Shown: positions 35,736 to 43,271, counted from the stretch's first letter. The stretch: DNA of 64,000 bases from Lachnospiraceae bacterium JLR.KK008 (GCA_037015955.1 CP143548.1:1792001-1856000), one strand, 5' to 3'. Notes: a model not told the origin generated them from the letters alone. Program-made: numbers and translations.

Positions 35736-35975
35736 TTAAGTTAAGGCTTTTCCCTCTCTAAAATTTCTGTTGCAATTCCTTATATACTCTCTGTCTGTGT
35801 TCATGAAATGTACCGTCATGTGGTTAATCTCCATGAACTCTGATTGCGTCAAAGCTTCAAGCTGCCTTGCCATCTGTGCTTTTCCATAGGTCTGATACAG
35901 CAGCTTCGTGGAAAAGGAACGCTGTGCATAAAGGGCTTCACGCTTCAACTGCTCTAAAATCGGGTTTTCGCTCAT
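35736..35975 (-). CDS. 79-aa protein, copy 1 of a tandem duplicate
   Basis: Begins MSENPILEQLKREALYAQRS and ends REYIRNCNRNFREGKALT. It differs from copy 2 (36042-36281) at only a few N-terminal positions and one at residue 24. The protein is small and helical with no recognised motif. Its upstream region differs from copy 2: the small ORF that precedes copy 2 is absent, so this copy may be poorly expressed. Confidence 0.7.
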   Translation of the reverse strand: MSENPILEQLKREALYAQRSFSTKLLYQTYGKAQMARQLEALTQSEFMEINHMTVHFMNTDREYIRNCNRNFREGKALT

Positions 35976-36041
35976 GTTGCGCTACCTCTGTAATTGAAGT
36001 GTCTGCATTGGGCAATGTCATTTACTTAAGCCCTCCCTCCG

Positions 36042-36281
36042 TTAAGTTAAGGCTTTTCCCTCTCTAAAATTTCTGTTGCAATTCCTTATATACTCTCTGT
36101 CTGTGTTCATGAAATGTACCGTCATGTGGTTAATCTCCATGAACTCTGATTGAGTTAAAGCTTCAAGCTGCCTTGCCATCTGTGCTTTTCCATAGGTCTG
36201 ATACAATAGATCCGTGGAAAAGGAACGTTGTGCATATAGGGCTTCACGCTTCAACTGCTCTAAAATTGGGATTTCGTTCAT
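36042..36281 (-). CDS. 79-aa protein, copy 2 of a tandem duplicate
   Basis: Begins MNEIPILEQLKREALYAQRS. Its ATG overlaps the stop of the 56-aa gene (ATGA), so the two are translationally coupled and read from the divergent promoter at 36482-36510. The family was not recognised. The context (regulator-divergent small operon on a mobile element) suggests control of a lysogeny-like or conjugation switch; this is inference. Confidence 0.75.
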   Translation of the reverse strand: MNEIPILEQLKREALYAQRSFSTDLLYQTYGKAQMARQLEALTQSEFMEINHMTVHFMNTDREYIRNCNRNFREGKALT

Positions 36282-36448
36282 GTTACGCTCTTACGACTTG
36301 ACAGACTGCGCCGTTTTTCCATTCCACTCTTTTCATCAATAATATGTTCTGCTTCCATGCCAGCCATAAAAATCAACACTTTTGATACTCTCTCGGTAGG
36401 CATTTCTGTAATTTTTCGGATTGCGGTTTCTTTTTCAAGTGTCATCAT
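36278..36448 (-). CDS. 56-aa protein, module A
   Basis: ATG 36448 has GGAGG at 7-nt spacing. The sequence reads MMTLEKETAIRKITEMPTER then VSKVLIFMAGMEAEHII. The segment resembles the C-terminal tails of the two HTH proteins next door (EQVKAVLAFINSL), hinting at a shared interaction surface. It is followed by the 79-aa copy 2 with a 4-bp overlap. Divergent from the HTH gene at 36571. Confidence 0.65.
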   Translation of the reverse strand: MMTLEKETAIRKITEMPTERVSKVLIFMAGMEAEHIIDEKSGMEKRRSLSSRKSVT

Positions 36449-36481
36449 GCCATTGCCTCCTTTCTTCTATTGAATAGTTCA

Positions 36482-36554
36482 AGTATAAATCAACCTGTTC
36501 ATGTTGTCAATATATTTTTCTTGACTTGTTCAAGTTTTTTTGTTATTGTATAAT
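36482..36554. promoter_or_regulatory. divergent promoters with repeated operator-like boxes, module A
   Basis: Minus strand: -35 TTGACA (36510-36505), 17-nt spacer, -10 TATACT (36487-36482). Plus strand: -35 TTGTTC (36526-36531), 17-nt spacer, -10 TATAAT (36549-36554). Three related boxes TAGTTCAAG (36475), CTGTTCATG (36495) and TTGTTCAAG (36526) are spaced 20 and 31 bp apart, i.e. about two and three helical turns, and cover both promoters. Confidence 0.7.
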
Positions 36555-36570
36555 TCATAGGAGGTACACT

Positions 36571-36945
36571 ATGAACCAATGTGATAGGATAAGACAAATA
36601 CTGAAAGAAAATAAATTAAAGCAAAAAGAGTTTGCTTCTGTTATTGGTGTAACCGAGAGTTACATATCCAAACTCCTTAAAGATCCCGATATTCGGTTAT
36701 CTCAATCTCTTGCCGTTTTGATTGAAGAAAAATATGGATATAATGCTGAATGGGTTCTTAATGGAACTGAACCTAAGCTAAAGCAAATCAGCAAAAATAA
36801 ATCGTTGTCCGAAATTCATCAGAAGGCGCTTGCACAACTGGAAAAAATGAATGATGAACAGGTCAAAGCTGTTTTGGCTTTTATTAACTCCTTAGATGAA
36901 TTGGAAAAGTCGCTCCAAGCAGCTCCACACAATTCTGAAAAATGA
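36571..36945 (+). CDS. HTH (Cro/CI-type) regulator, module A
   Basis: About 124 aa from ATG 36571 (GGAGG 6 nt upstream; an upstream in-frame start at 36526 lies inside the promoter). The N-terminal HTH is IRQILKENKLKQKEFASVIG with VTESYISKLLKDPDIRLSQS. The C-terminus has NDEQVKAVLAFINSLDELEK. It is paralogous to the 37463-37795 regulator and is expected to bind the boxes in the divergent promoter. Confidence 0.88.
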   Translation: MNQCDRIRQILKENKLKQKEFASVIGVTESYISKLLKDPDIRLSQSLAVLIEEKYGYNAEWVLNGTEPKLKQISKNKSLSEIHQKALAQLEKMNDEQVKAVLAFINSLDELEKSLQAAPHNSEK

Positions 36946-37170
36946 TGTAGGTACGGGATGTACCTGCATTTTTTTCAAAATATCCGCTTTTCAAGGCAAA
37001 ATCCCCCTTTTCACGAAATAATCTCCCTACGGGCACCACGCCAAACAGTGAATTTAAGAAATATTTCTGTAAATGGATATTTCAGAATTTGCAAAATGCA
37101 AAATTCTGCCATGACAGATTTTCCTTAACTTAACGACTCACGCACCTAACTAAATGACATTGCTGCATTG
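36937..37170. repeat. conserved 3' tail of the duplicated module, copy A
   Basis: About 215 bp after the HTH gene are nearly identical to 37789-38014. They include the terminator, the segment CACCACGCCAAACAGTGAAT and an end box CCTTAACTTAACG...AAATGACATTG. No gene is seen in this tail. The end box also occurs inverted at 35707-35756 and 36013-36062. Confidence 0.8.
36946..36975 (+). terminator. terminator after HTH gene A
   Basis: TGTAGGTAC (36946-36954) pairs with GTACCTGCA (36960-36968), with a T-run to 36975. Confidence 0.8.
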
Positions 37171-37179
37171 GGGGTATGT

Positions 37180-37329
37180 TTATACAAGTTGCTTTGTTGG
37201 GTTACGCTGATTCTCGGATATACTCTGCTGTGCGAAAATACCCATAATGAAAATTCTTACTTTCTCAATCGTGGTATCATCCTTGATTTTCTCAATATCC
37301 TCTTTTAATTCCTGTTGTGCTTTAGTCAT
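37180..37329 (-). CDS. 49-aa protein, module B
   Basis: ATG 37329 with GGGAGGAG upstream. Reads MTKAQQELKEDIEKIKDDTT then IEKVRIFIMGIFAQQ. It matches the position, direction and general pattern of the 56-aa protein of module A, so it is a diverged paralog. No 79-aa gene follows it here. Confidence 0.6.
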   Translation of the reverse strand: MTKAQQELKEDIEKIKDDTTIEKVRIFIMGIFAQQSISENQRNPTKQLV

Positions 37330-37362
37330 CAATTTCTCCTCCCTTCTGTTGCTTTTAACAAA

Positions 37363-37441
37363 ACTATATATTGCTTATAGCAATTTGTCAAGTGCTATTT
37401 CAATACTTTTCATTGACATAAGCAATATTTTCTGATATGCT
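37363..37441. promoter_or_regulatory. divergent promoters and palindrome, module B
   Basis: Minus strand: -35 TTGACA (37391-37386), 17-nt spacer, -10 TATAGT (37368-37363). Plus strand: -35 TTGACA (37413-37418), 17-nt spacer, -10 TATGCT (37436-37441). A perfect palindrome ATTGCTTATAGCAAT (37370-37384) covers the minus -10/spacer, and AAGCAAT recurs at 37420. These boxes differ from those of module A, so the two regulators probably do not cross-bind. Confidence 0.7.
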
Positions 37442-37462
37442 TTCACCAGTGAGGTGACTATT

Positions 37463-37795
37463 ATGATTTGTGACAGATTAAAAATCCTTTTGGATAAGCT
37501 GAATATTTCTCAACGCCAATTTGCTATAAAAATAAATCTTGACCCTGGTTATTTTTCAAGAATCATACAGGGTAAGGTCAATCCGCCTGATCGGATACTG
37601 TTGCTTATTGAAAATGTCTTTAATGTAAGTAAAGATTGGCTGGAAAACGGACAAGGTGAAATGTTTTCTAATCAAGGTGTATCTTTGGCTAAAAAGCAGG
37701 TCTTAGAATCTATTGATTCCTTGAGTGATGAACAGGTGAATGCTGTTTCTTCTTTCATTAAATACTTGACTGAAAGCTCCAATTCCGAAAAATGA
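37463..37795 (+). CDS. HTH (Cro/CI-type) regulator, module B
   Basis: About 110 aa from ATG 37463 (GAGGTG upstream). The HTH is LKILLDKLNISQRQFAIKIN with DPGYFSRIIQGKVNPPDR. C-terminal tail SLSDEQVNAVSSFIKYLTES. It is the paralog of the module A regulator; the DNA-contacting residues differ strongly, consistent with a different operator. Confidence 0.88.
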   Translation: MICDRLKILLDKLNISQRQFAIKINLDPGYFSRIIQGKVNPPDRILLLIENVFNVSKDWLENGQGEMFSNQGVSLAKKQVLESIDSLSDEQVNAVSSFIKYLTESSNSEK

Positions 37796-38014
37796 TGCAG
37801 GTACATCACCGTACCTGCATTTTTTCAAAACAGCCAATTTCCAAGGCAAAATCCCCCCCTTTTCACGAAATAATCCCCTTACAAGCACCACGCCAAACAG
37901 TGAATTTAAGAAATTTTTCTGTAAATGGATATTTCCGAATTTGAAAAATGCAAAATTCTGCCATAACAGATTTTCCTTAACTTAACGGCTCACGAACCTA
38001 ACTAAATGACATTG
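37789..38014. repeat. conserved 3' tail of the duplicated module, copy B
   Basis: Second copy of the tail described at 36937-37170; about nine in ten bases match by eye. It ends with the same AAATGACATTG box. No gene is seen in it. Confidence 0.8.
37796..37825 (+). terminator. terminator after HTH gene B
   Basis: TGCAGGTAC (37796-37804) pairs with GTACCTGCA (37811-37819), then Ts. Confidence 0.8.
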
Positions 38015-38109
38015 ATTCTCATATTTGTTTATTTTTTCTATTACTCAAACCCCACCATTGTCCGAAAGATATTTCCTCGCTATCTAAGTTTTGTACTTTT
38101 AGTTCATTT

Positions 38110-38294
38110 CTAACTTAAAAATATATCGTCCACTGACATTTCCAATGCTTTTGCAATTATGCATGCAGTTCTCAGTGAAGGAATTTTTTCCCGCTTTCTA
38201 TAAATCGTAAATATCTCTCCGAAACACCCGTTTTTCTTGATAATTGAAGTACCGTTAAATCCCTTTTTTCTCTCAAACATTTCAATTTATTCAT
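38110..38294 (-). pseudogene. frameshifted small HTH regulator
   Basis: ATG 38294 has GAGGG upstream. The frame reads MNKLKCLREKRDLTVLQLSR, then TGVSERYLRFIESGKK, and hits a stop. Shifting by one base in the A6 run restores IPSLRTACIIAKALEM and VDDIFLS to a stop at 38110. One A has been lost, giving a broken 61-aa Xre-type repressor, unless the loss is a sequencing error. It is divergent from the HTH gene at 38417 and was probably its partner. Confidence 0.7.
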
Positions 38295-38416
38295 CACAAT
38301 CCCTCTTTTCTATATTTATGTACTATTTGTTCTTTAATGTACTAATAGTACTGTACTTTCAGTTTCTTGTCAATACTATTGTTGATATAATAAAGAAAAA
38401 TGCAGGATGGTTTTTT

Positions 38417-38791
38417 ATGAATATTGGCAATCGTATCAAAATGCTACGCACCGAAAATAATATGACGCAAAAAGAATTATCCTCTAAATTGGGGCTAACT
38501 CCTAAAATGGTTTCCTTTTATGAAACCTCTCAACGTATGCCGCCTATTGATATAATTTTAAAACTAGTAACAATATTCGATGTATCTTCAGATTATTTAT
38601 TAGGATTAACAAATACAAATTTATATGAATCTAACAATATAACCGCTCTATCAGAAATGCCAGACGGTGCACAAATTTTACTTGAAACATATAAAGAGCT
38701 TATTCCTCAAAATCAACGTACCTTACTTCACACAGCACTTTCTATGCTTGAAAATCAAACGAATTCTAAAATATTAAAAAATGTAAAATAA
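38417..38791 (+). CDS. HTH (Xre-family) regulator
   Basis: About 124 aa from ATG 38417 with GGATGG in front. HTH: IGNRIKMLRTENNMTQKELS with KLGLTPKMVSFYETSQRMPP. The linker IILKLVTIFDVSSDYLLGLT is typical of ImmR/SinR-like repressors. Upstream of the promoter lie repeats such as TGTACTA, AGTACT and the palindrome AGTACTGTACT around 38336-38360, likely operators. An open frame extends upstream to 38237 but overlaps the divergent pseudogene and is not expected to be translated. Confidence 0.85.
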   Translation: MNIGNRIKMLRTENNMTQKELSSKLGLTPKMVSFYETSQRMPPIDIILKLVTIFDVSSDYLLGLTNTNLYESNNITALSEMPDGAQILLETYKELIPQNQRTLLHTALSMLENQTNSKILKNVK

Positions 38792-38953
38792 TCTCCTTTA
38801 AAAAATATAATAAATAACCATAAATAGTAGATTATTTTTTGTTTTATGAATAAAGGGCATTATAAGATCATCAAATCAGATAACCTTATAACACCCTTTA
38901 TCTTTTTCATACTATCAACTATACAATTTCCGCCATCTGGCAGATAAGATCAT

Positions 38954-39130
38954 TTACAAGTCCGACAACTTAGAACAGTATTCCATTAGCCTTTGTTTTC
39001 CTCTCCCGTCCGCACCGTTCTGATTAAAACCGCATTCGATCAGGATCTCCTGAACAGGCTCTTCATCAGAATATAGCAGGTAAGTATCAACTGTCTTCTC
39101 TTTCTGATGTGTAGGTTTATTATTATCCAT
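38954..39130 (-). CDS. small protein downstream of the lipoprotein (58 aa)
   Basis: Reads MDNNKPTHQKEKTVDTYLLY and ends MEYCSKLSDL. The start at 39130 has AAGGAA at 6 nt; an ATG two codons earlier is possible. It lies about 30 bp after the lipoprotein gene in the same direction. No motif recognised. Moderate support from the ribosome-binding site and spacing only. Confidence 0.45.
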   Translation of the reverse strand: MDNNKPTHQKEKTVDTYLLYSDEEPVQEILIECGFNQNGADGRGKQRLMEYCSKLSDL

Positions 39131-39161
39131 CTCCATTTCCTTGTCCTTTACTTTCTATATG

Positions 39162-40034
39162 TTAATCCATGCCGATCTTTTCTGCCTTGACTATGTCCAG
39201 AACAGGATCATCAGGAACCCACTTTGCTTCCGCATTCTCATCATCATAGGCTTTATAATACAGCTCCAGAAAATTCAAACATTCAACGCCATTTATCACA
39301 TAATGTATGTCACCCGTATATGCCCAGTCAGCCATCTCATTCTGAAGATCTTCTTCATCATACCAGATCTCTGTCACATTATCTTTGGTCAAGGGCAGAT
39401 TTTCAAGCGGAGCACCCGGAGCCGTGACATCGATGGATAATCCCATCTCCAGCAATTCTTCCGCTTCCGGGAAAGGCACTGTCGGTATGATATGCACACT
39501 GTCCGCCTCATCCATGATCGTCGCGGACGTCAGTATGACTGCCGTTTCCTCCTCATTCACACTGAAGAAATACGTCACCTCTACCGGTTCCTCCGTCATC
39601 AGCGCGCCGTTCGATACGATGCCTTTCGCCACAATGCACTCCCAGTCCTGTCGGATGACCTCATACTCTTCCATATATCCGGTTATCTCATAGTCCCACA
39701 TCTGGGATATTTGAGCATTCGGATCTTCTTCCCCTGGAAAGTATTTATAATACCCCGTTCCTGTCACTTCCGTCTCCGGGATCATGGCGGCCCGTTCCTC
39801 ATTGGACAGTGCCGCAAAGAGCTTCGCCGCGTCCTCTCCTATCAGCTCTGCCAACTCGTCCTCGCTCATCTCTTCCGGGTTCCCGCTGTCCGTACTCTTT
39901 CCTTCCGCTCCGTCCTCTGTCTCCTGTGCCGCTTCCGCCGCAGTCTCCGTCTCCTTACTCTTCCCGCTGCCACAGCCGGCCAAAGCCAGCGTAAGACCGG
40001 CCAGCATTCCGATCAGCAAATAGTTCTTCTTCAT
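39162..40034 (-). CDS. lipoprotein of unknown function
   Basis: A 290-aa protein with the signal peptide MKKNYLLIGMLAGLTLALAG and cysteine, then a Ser/Glu/Thr-rich acidic linker. The remainder is acidic and aromatic-rich (GTGYYKYFPGEEDPNAQ, MWDYEITGYMEEYEV, IHYVINGVECLNFLELYY). No enzymatic motif. It is exported and lipid-anchored. A palindrome GTCCCAATTTGGGAC lies in its leader (40058-40072), and a truncated relative of its 5' end lies at 40584-40670. Confidence 0.75.
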   Translation of the reverse strand: MKKNYLLIGMLAGLTLALAGCGSGKSKETETAAEAAQETEDGAEGKSTDSGNPEEMSEDELAELIGEDAAKLFAALSNEERAAMIPETEVTGTGYYKYFPGEEDPNAQISQMWDYEITGYMEEYEVIRQDWECIVAKGIVSNGALMTEEPVEVTYFFSVNEEETAVILTSATIMDEADSVHIIPTVPFPEAEELLEMGLSIDVTAPGAPLENLPLTKDNVTEIWYDEEDLQNEMADWAYTGDIHYVINGVECLNFLELYYKAYDDENAEAKWVPDDPVLDIVKAEKIGMD

Positions 40035-40057
40035 CTTTTGTCTCCTCCCTCACTCGC

Positions 40058-40072
40058 GTCCCAATTTGGGAC
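40058..40072. repeat. palindrome GTCCCAATTTGGGAC, copy 1
   Basis: A perfect 7-bp-arm palindrome in the lipoprotein leader. The same 15-mer occurs at 41858-41872 and with one change (GCCCCAATTTGGGAC) at 40694-40708. It may be an operator shared by three genes. Confidence 0.7.
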
Positions 40073-40314
40073 ACCTGTCTTCTTATCTATTACTTTAGGC
40101 CTATATGGTAAATTTTGTCAAATACTATCTGCTTCAACAAACCGGATCTTTCACTTCGTATAACTTAATAAATACTTCGTTTTGAAAGCGATCCTCTTAT
40201 CATACATATTATTATTTATCTTATCAAAGGCCATATTGTTGTATCTTCTGACAGGATGTGATAAGATTCTTATGTTACCGCCCCGATACTGGCAACAGGA
40301 AGGGGGTGTATCAC

Positions 40315-40401
40315 ATGAACATACTGCTATCTTTCATTCTTTCCGTATTGGCCAGTGTAGTCGCCTACTACCTGTGCAAGTGGTTAAACGGCGAGGATTA
40401 G
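40315..40401 (+). CDS. 28-aa hydrophobic peptide, possible type I toxin-like
   Basis: ATG 40315 is preceded by AGGAAGGGGGTG. The peptide starts MNILLSFILSVLASVVAYYL and ends CKWLNGED: one membrane helix with a charged tail. It is followed by a very strong hairpin at 40447-40483. Single-helix peptides of this pattern with stable transcripts are often type I toxins, but no antisense RNA was identified, so the role is inference. Confidence 0.6.
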   Translation: MNILLSFILSVLASVVAYYLCKWLNGED

Positions 40402-40446
40402 TACGGTAACTTAGCCCAAACGGTTCACTTCTCCGCAAAAGAAGGA

Positions 40447-40483
40447 GAAGCCCTCATTGTATCACCAGTGCAATGAGGGCTTC
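40447..40483 (+). terminator. strong hairpin after the 28-aa peptide
   Basis: GAAGCCCTCATTG (40447-40459) pairs perfectly with CAATGAGGGCTTC (40471-40483). No long T-run, so it may stabilise the mRNA or end an antisense transcript instead of being a simple terminator. Confidence 0.65.
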
Positions 40484-40583
40484 GTCCTTGTCGTGTCACA
40501 TGAACACTACTATCTTTTTGCCTACACATACAATACCATATGCGCCAGGCTAAATCAAGTGTATGTAGTAATAAATCATTTAT

Positions 40584-40670
40584 TCATTTATTAACTAAAA
40601 TCTCCGTCTCCTTACTCTTCCCGCTGCTACAGCCGGCCAGCATTCCGATCAGCAGATAGTTCTTCCTCAT
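40584..40670 (-). pseudogene. truncated relative of the lipoprotein 5' end
   Basis: Encodes MRKNYLLIGMLAGCSSGKSK then ETEILVNK and stop. It matches the first 25 residues of the 39162-40034 lipoprotein, but the middle of the signal peptide is deleted and the rest is missing. The upstream leader with the palindrome is also duplicated (40694-40708). The gap 40671-40752 holds nothing else. Confidence 0.65.
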
Positions 40671-40693
40671 CTCTTGTCTCATCCCTCACTCAC

Positions 40694-40708
40694 GCCCCAA
40701 TTTGGGAC
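40694..40708. repeat. palindrome, copy 2 (one mismatch)
   Basis: GCCCCAATTTGGGAC, in the leader of the truncated lipoprotein relative; it arose with the duplication of that leader. Confidence 0.6.
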
Positions 40709-40752
40709 ACCTGTCATAAAGTGGAAAAGGCACCGCCAAAAGCGATACCTCT

Positions 40753-41772
40753 TCAGACCAGTTTCCTAAACTCACTTTCCGCCATCCCCATTCGTCTGGC
40801 CGCATCTTCCACCGACAGGATATGCTCTTTCACCAACTGTACGAGCATTTCCAGCTTTCCCATTGTAACACCCTTTTCAATCCCTTTTTCTATTCCTTTT
40901 TCTATTCCCTGCTCTATTCCTTTTTCTATTCCCTGCTCTATTCCTTTTTGGATTCCTCTTTCCATTGCCCTTTCTTCTACCAGATCACTGAGATTGCACA
41001 TAACATTCATCTCCTCCTTCATTCTCTCCGTCACCGAAATCCGATACTTCTCATCAAGAATCTCCTCTTTCTCCTTTGGGCTTAACGTATTCGACAGCAG
41101 TACCGATAACAGTCCATGCAAAGACGGCTTCTCCCTGCTGTCAGCATCCTTCTTTCCCAGGCAGATCATTACAGTCGACAGCAGATCGTATCTGGCCCTT
41201 CCCCTGTAATTTCCCATCACTTTTTCCTGCCTGATTCCATATCTTGTGATCGTATTTTCTGCATACCCCGGCGTATCCATGCAGATCCATATCGAATATA
41301 CCTTTTTCATATCATCATAATCAGGAACCGCAAATTCCGTGTTTAACTGGGCGGAAAGCAGTCTTGCACAGTAGAATATTCCTCTCGTCACCAGATCATA
41401 CGATGTATGGTACTTTTTCTGCGCCTCCAGATTAACGATTAACTTAACCGACCTGTGGTCTGGCGTAATGACATGAAACAAGATGTCGTAGTAGATTTCC
41501 CCTTCTCCCGGCACATTACTCTCCGTATTCATTCCTGCGATCTTGTGCAGTCCGGATTTCCCCGGATGAACCGGCGCAGCGGATACCTGTGGTTCTCCCT
41601 CAATACACTGTATGATCATGTCAATATCCAGATCCTTCAGTTCATCCGCTGTCTCTCTCAGTATCCATGCCAGAATCGGCTTGTTACTGAGTATCCACTT
41701 TACCTGCGCGTCATACCTCGCTTTATATCCACCGGCTTCGATCGCGTCCGTGACGCTGGTCTTTTTCTCCAT
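40753..41772 (-). CDS. Rpn/PD-(D/E)XK-family nuclease-transposase
   Basis: A 339-aa protein. The nuclease core has GEIYYDILFHVITPD followed by LIVNLEAQKKYHTSYDLVTR: Asp, then ExQ, the catalytic pattern of the PDDEXK_2/Rpn group. TRGIFYCARLLSAQ is a conserved family segment. Near the C-terminus are seven 4-residue units (GIEK/GIEQ) from a 12-nt repeat, then the helix MGKLEMLVQLVKEHIL. Such proteins promote recombination or act as toxins in defence. Start ATG 41772. Confidence 0.85.
   Translation of the reverse strand: MEKKTSVTDAIEAGGYKARYDAQVKWILSNKPILAWILRETADELKDLDIDMIIQCIEGEPQVSAAPVHPGKSGLHKIAGMNTESNVPGEGEIYYDILFHVITPDHRSVKLIVNLEAQKKYHTSYDLVTRGIFYCARLLSAQLNTEFAVPDYDDMKKVYSIWICMDTPGYAENTITRYGIRQEKVMGNYRGRARYDLLSTVMICLGKKDADSREKPSLHGLLSVLLSNTLSPKEKEEILDEKYRISVTERMKEEMNVMCNLSDLVEERAMERGIQKGIEQGIEKGIEQGIEKGIEKGIEKGVTMGKLEMLVQLVKEHILSVEDAARRMGMAESEFRKLV
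40873..40956. repeat. 12-nt tandem repeat in the Rpn-type gene
   Basis: Seven units encoding GIEK or GIEQ. Length variation of such repeats would keep the frame and alter the linker before the C-terminal helix. Confidence 0.8.
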
Positions 41773-41857
41773 CTTATCTGTGTTCTTCTCCTTTGGAACT
41801 GATAATTTCAGTATATCATAGTCTGCTTTCTTTTACCATATACTGTTTCGCTCTCGC

Positions 41858-41872
41858 GTCCCAATTTGGGAC
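41858..41872. repeat. palindrome GTCCCAATTTGGGAC, copy 3
   Basis: Identical to copy 1; lies upstream of the Rpn-type gene at 40753-41772. Confidence 0.7.
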
Positions 41873-41955
41873 ACTTCTATTTCGGAAGGAACAGATAATG
41901 ATCCGTATAAAATTAAAAGGCATCGTCCTAAAACGATACCTTTCTCAGACAGTAG

Positions 41956-42319
41956 CTATGATAATGGTAACACTAAATTCACAAACCCCTGAAAAACCTG
42001 AATTGCAGCATATGCTATCCCTGCAACGGACAAAATCGTCGCAATGCAAATCCCCCATATCGCTATTTCGTTATCCTTAATGTCTTTCACAAAATTGTCA
42101 AATTTTTCTTCCATTTTTCAAATTTTACATTTACCACATTATTTTGATTCACAATCATTTCTTCTATTTTAGACAATTTTATTTTGCATCAATTCTGGCT
42201 TCTGAATCTTCGGTCATCTTAGTGATTCTCTCTTCCCGCTCGCGCATTTCTTCTCTAAGACTTCTCTGATCAGCGTCCACTTTATCCATATATTTTTCAA
42301 GAAGTTTATTATCATCCAT
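41956..42319 (-). pseudogene. coiled-coil/TM protein broken by two frameshifts
   Basis: ATG 42319 opens MDDNKLLEKYMDKVDADQRS, charged and helical, stopping at 42179. Adding one A restores KLSKIEEMIVNQNNVVNVKF; adding another A in the next A-run restores MEEKFDNFVKDIKDNEIAIW (also a possible start at 42114), then one membrane helix GICIATILSVAGIAYAAIQV and a stop at 41956. The intact protein would be about 120 aa, resembling small coiled-coil/TM proteins of Firmicutes. Both lesions are single A losses in A-runs. Confidence 0.6.
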
Positions 42320-42577
42320 ATCAAAAAGTAACCTGTTAATGAAAATATATCACTCTCAACATTCATTGTATTCACCCTATTATTTGCATTTAAGACTTAA
42401 ATTTACACAATTAATATACCACATTTCCAGGTATTGTAAAATAAAATTGGATCGCTATATTTAAAAATATGTTTCTATTACCGGATAATATAACCTAAAA
42501 TTCTGACTGTTTGCTAATTCAATAATTTGTGACACATAGCATTCGTCATATTATGCGATAATATATAAAAACATCAT

Positions 42578-42625
42578 ACGTATTGATACGTATTTGTTGA
42601 TATACGTATCAATACGTGTTATAAT
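42578..42625 (+). promoter_or_regulatory. hicAB promoter and operator
   Basis: -35 TTGATA (42597-42602), 17-nt spacer, -10 TATAAT (42620-42625). A perfect inverted repeat with 16-bp arms (42578-42593 and 42602-42617) covers the promoter, as expected for autorepression by HicB. The AT-rich gap 42320-42577 contains no other gene that I can see. Confidence 0.8.
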
Positions 42626-42663
42626 ACAAATGAGATGAGGAAAGGAAGGTAACGGAAATACCA

Positions 42664-42846
42664 ATGACACCACGAGAGATGATAAAACATCTCAAGAAAA
42701 ACGGATTTAAAATAGTCAGTCAAAATGGTTCTCATGTTAAAATGAAAAACGATACGACTGGGCATCAAACTGAAGTTCCTTATCATAGCACAAGCCTGAA
42801 AAAAGGTCTTGAACAAGCCATATTAAAACAGGCAGGTCTCAAATAA
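42664..42846 (+). CDS. hicA: HicA toxin (mRNA interferase)
   Basis: A 60-aa double-stranded RNA-binding-like fold. The catalytic His is in QNGSHVKMKN (His24), preceded by MTPREMIKHLKKNGFKIV and followed by TEVPYHSTSLKKGLEQAIL, all typical of HicA. It cleaves mRNA and tmRNA when not bound by HicB. First gene of the hicAB operon. Confidence 0.93.
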   Translation: MTPREMIKHLKKNGFKIVSQNGSHVKMKNDTTGHQTEVPYHSTSLKKGLEQAILKQAGLK

Positions 42847-42875
42847 CCTCGCCTATAAAAATGGAGGCGCTGATT

Positions 42876-43271
42876 ATGAAAAAATTATTTTATCCAGCAT
42901 TATTTCACAAAGCAGAGGAAGGCGGCTTTTGGGTCTCTTTTCCTGATATTCCTGAATGTCTTACACAGGGCGACGACATGACACAAGCTTACGAAATGGC
43001 ATTTGATGCGCTTGGTCTGGCTCTGACTTGTCGCGAAAAAGAACAGCAACCTATTCCTGTAGCTTCTGACCCGGCATCAATCAACACGGAACCTGATTCT
43101 TTTCTCGTTGTCATTGAATTTGATATGCTTTCTTATAAAAAACATGCAAATTCCCGTTCCGTTAAAAAAACTTTGAGTATCCCCGAATGGCTCAATGAAG
43201 CGGCCATTGCTATGGACCTTAATTTTTCACAGGTATTGCAGGAAGCTCTTATTTCCAAACTACAGTTATAA
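42876..43271 (+). CDS. hicB: HicB antitoxin
   Basis: About 131 aa from ATG 42876 (GGAGG in front). The N-terminal partial RNase-H fold reads FYPALFHKAEEGGFWVSFPD then IPECLTQGDDMTQAYEMAF; the C-terminus has a ribbon-helix-helix-type DNA-binding segment KTLSIPEWLNEAAIAM. It neutralises HicA and represses the operon. Confidence 0.93.
   Translation: MKKLFYPALFHKAEEGGFWVSFPDIPECLTQGDDMTQAYEMAFDALGLALTCREKEQQPIPVASDPASINTEPDSFLVVIEFDMLSYKKHANSRSVKKTLSIPEWLNEAAIAMDLNFSQVLQEALISKLQL

Larger units (their letters stand above)
35707..36290. repeat. ~280-bp tandem duplication with 306-bp period
   Basis: The block 35707-35984 is repeated nearly exactly at 36013-36290. Both begin with CAATGTCATTTACTTAAGCC and include the whole 79-aa gene. 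Similarity ends just upstream of the start codons. Confidence 0.85.

Noticed and set aside
38237-38416. N-terminal membrane segment of the HTH protein
   Set aside because: It would be antisense to the divergent regulator remnant and the promoter region; the ribosome-binding site and HTH start support ATG 38417.
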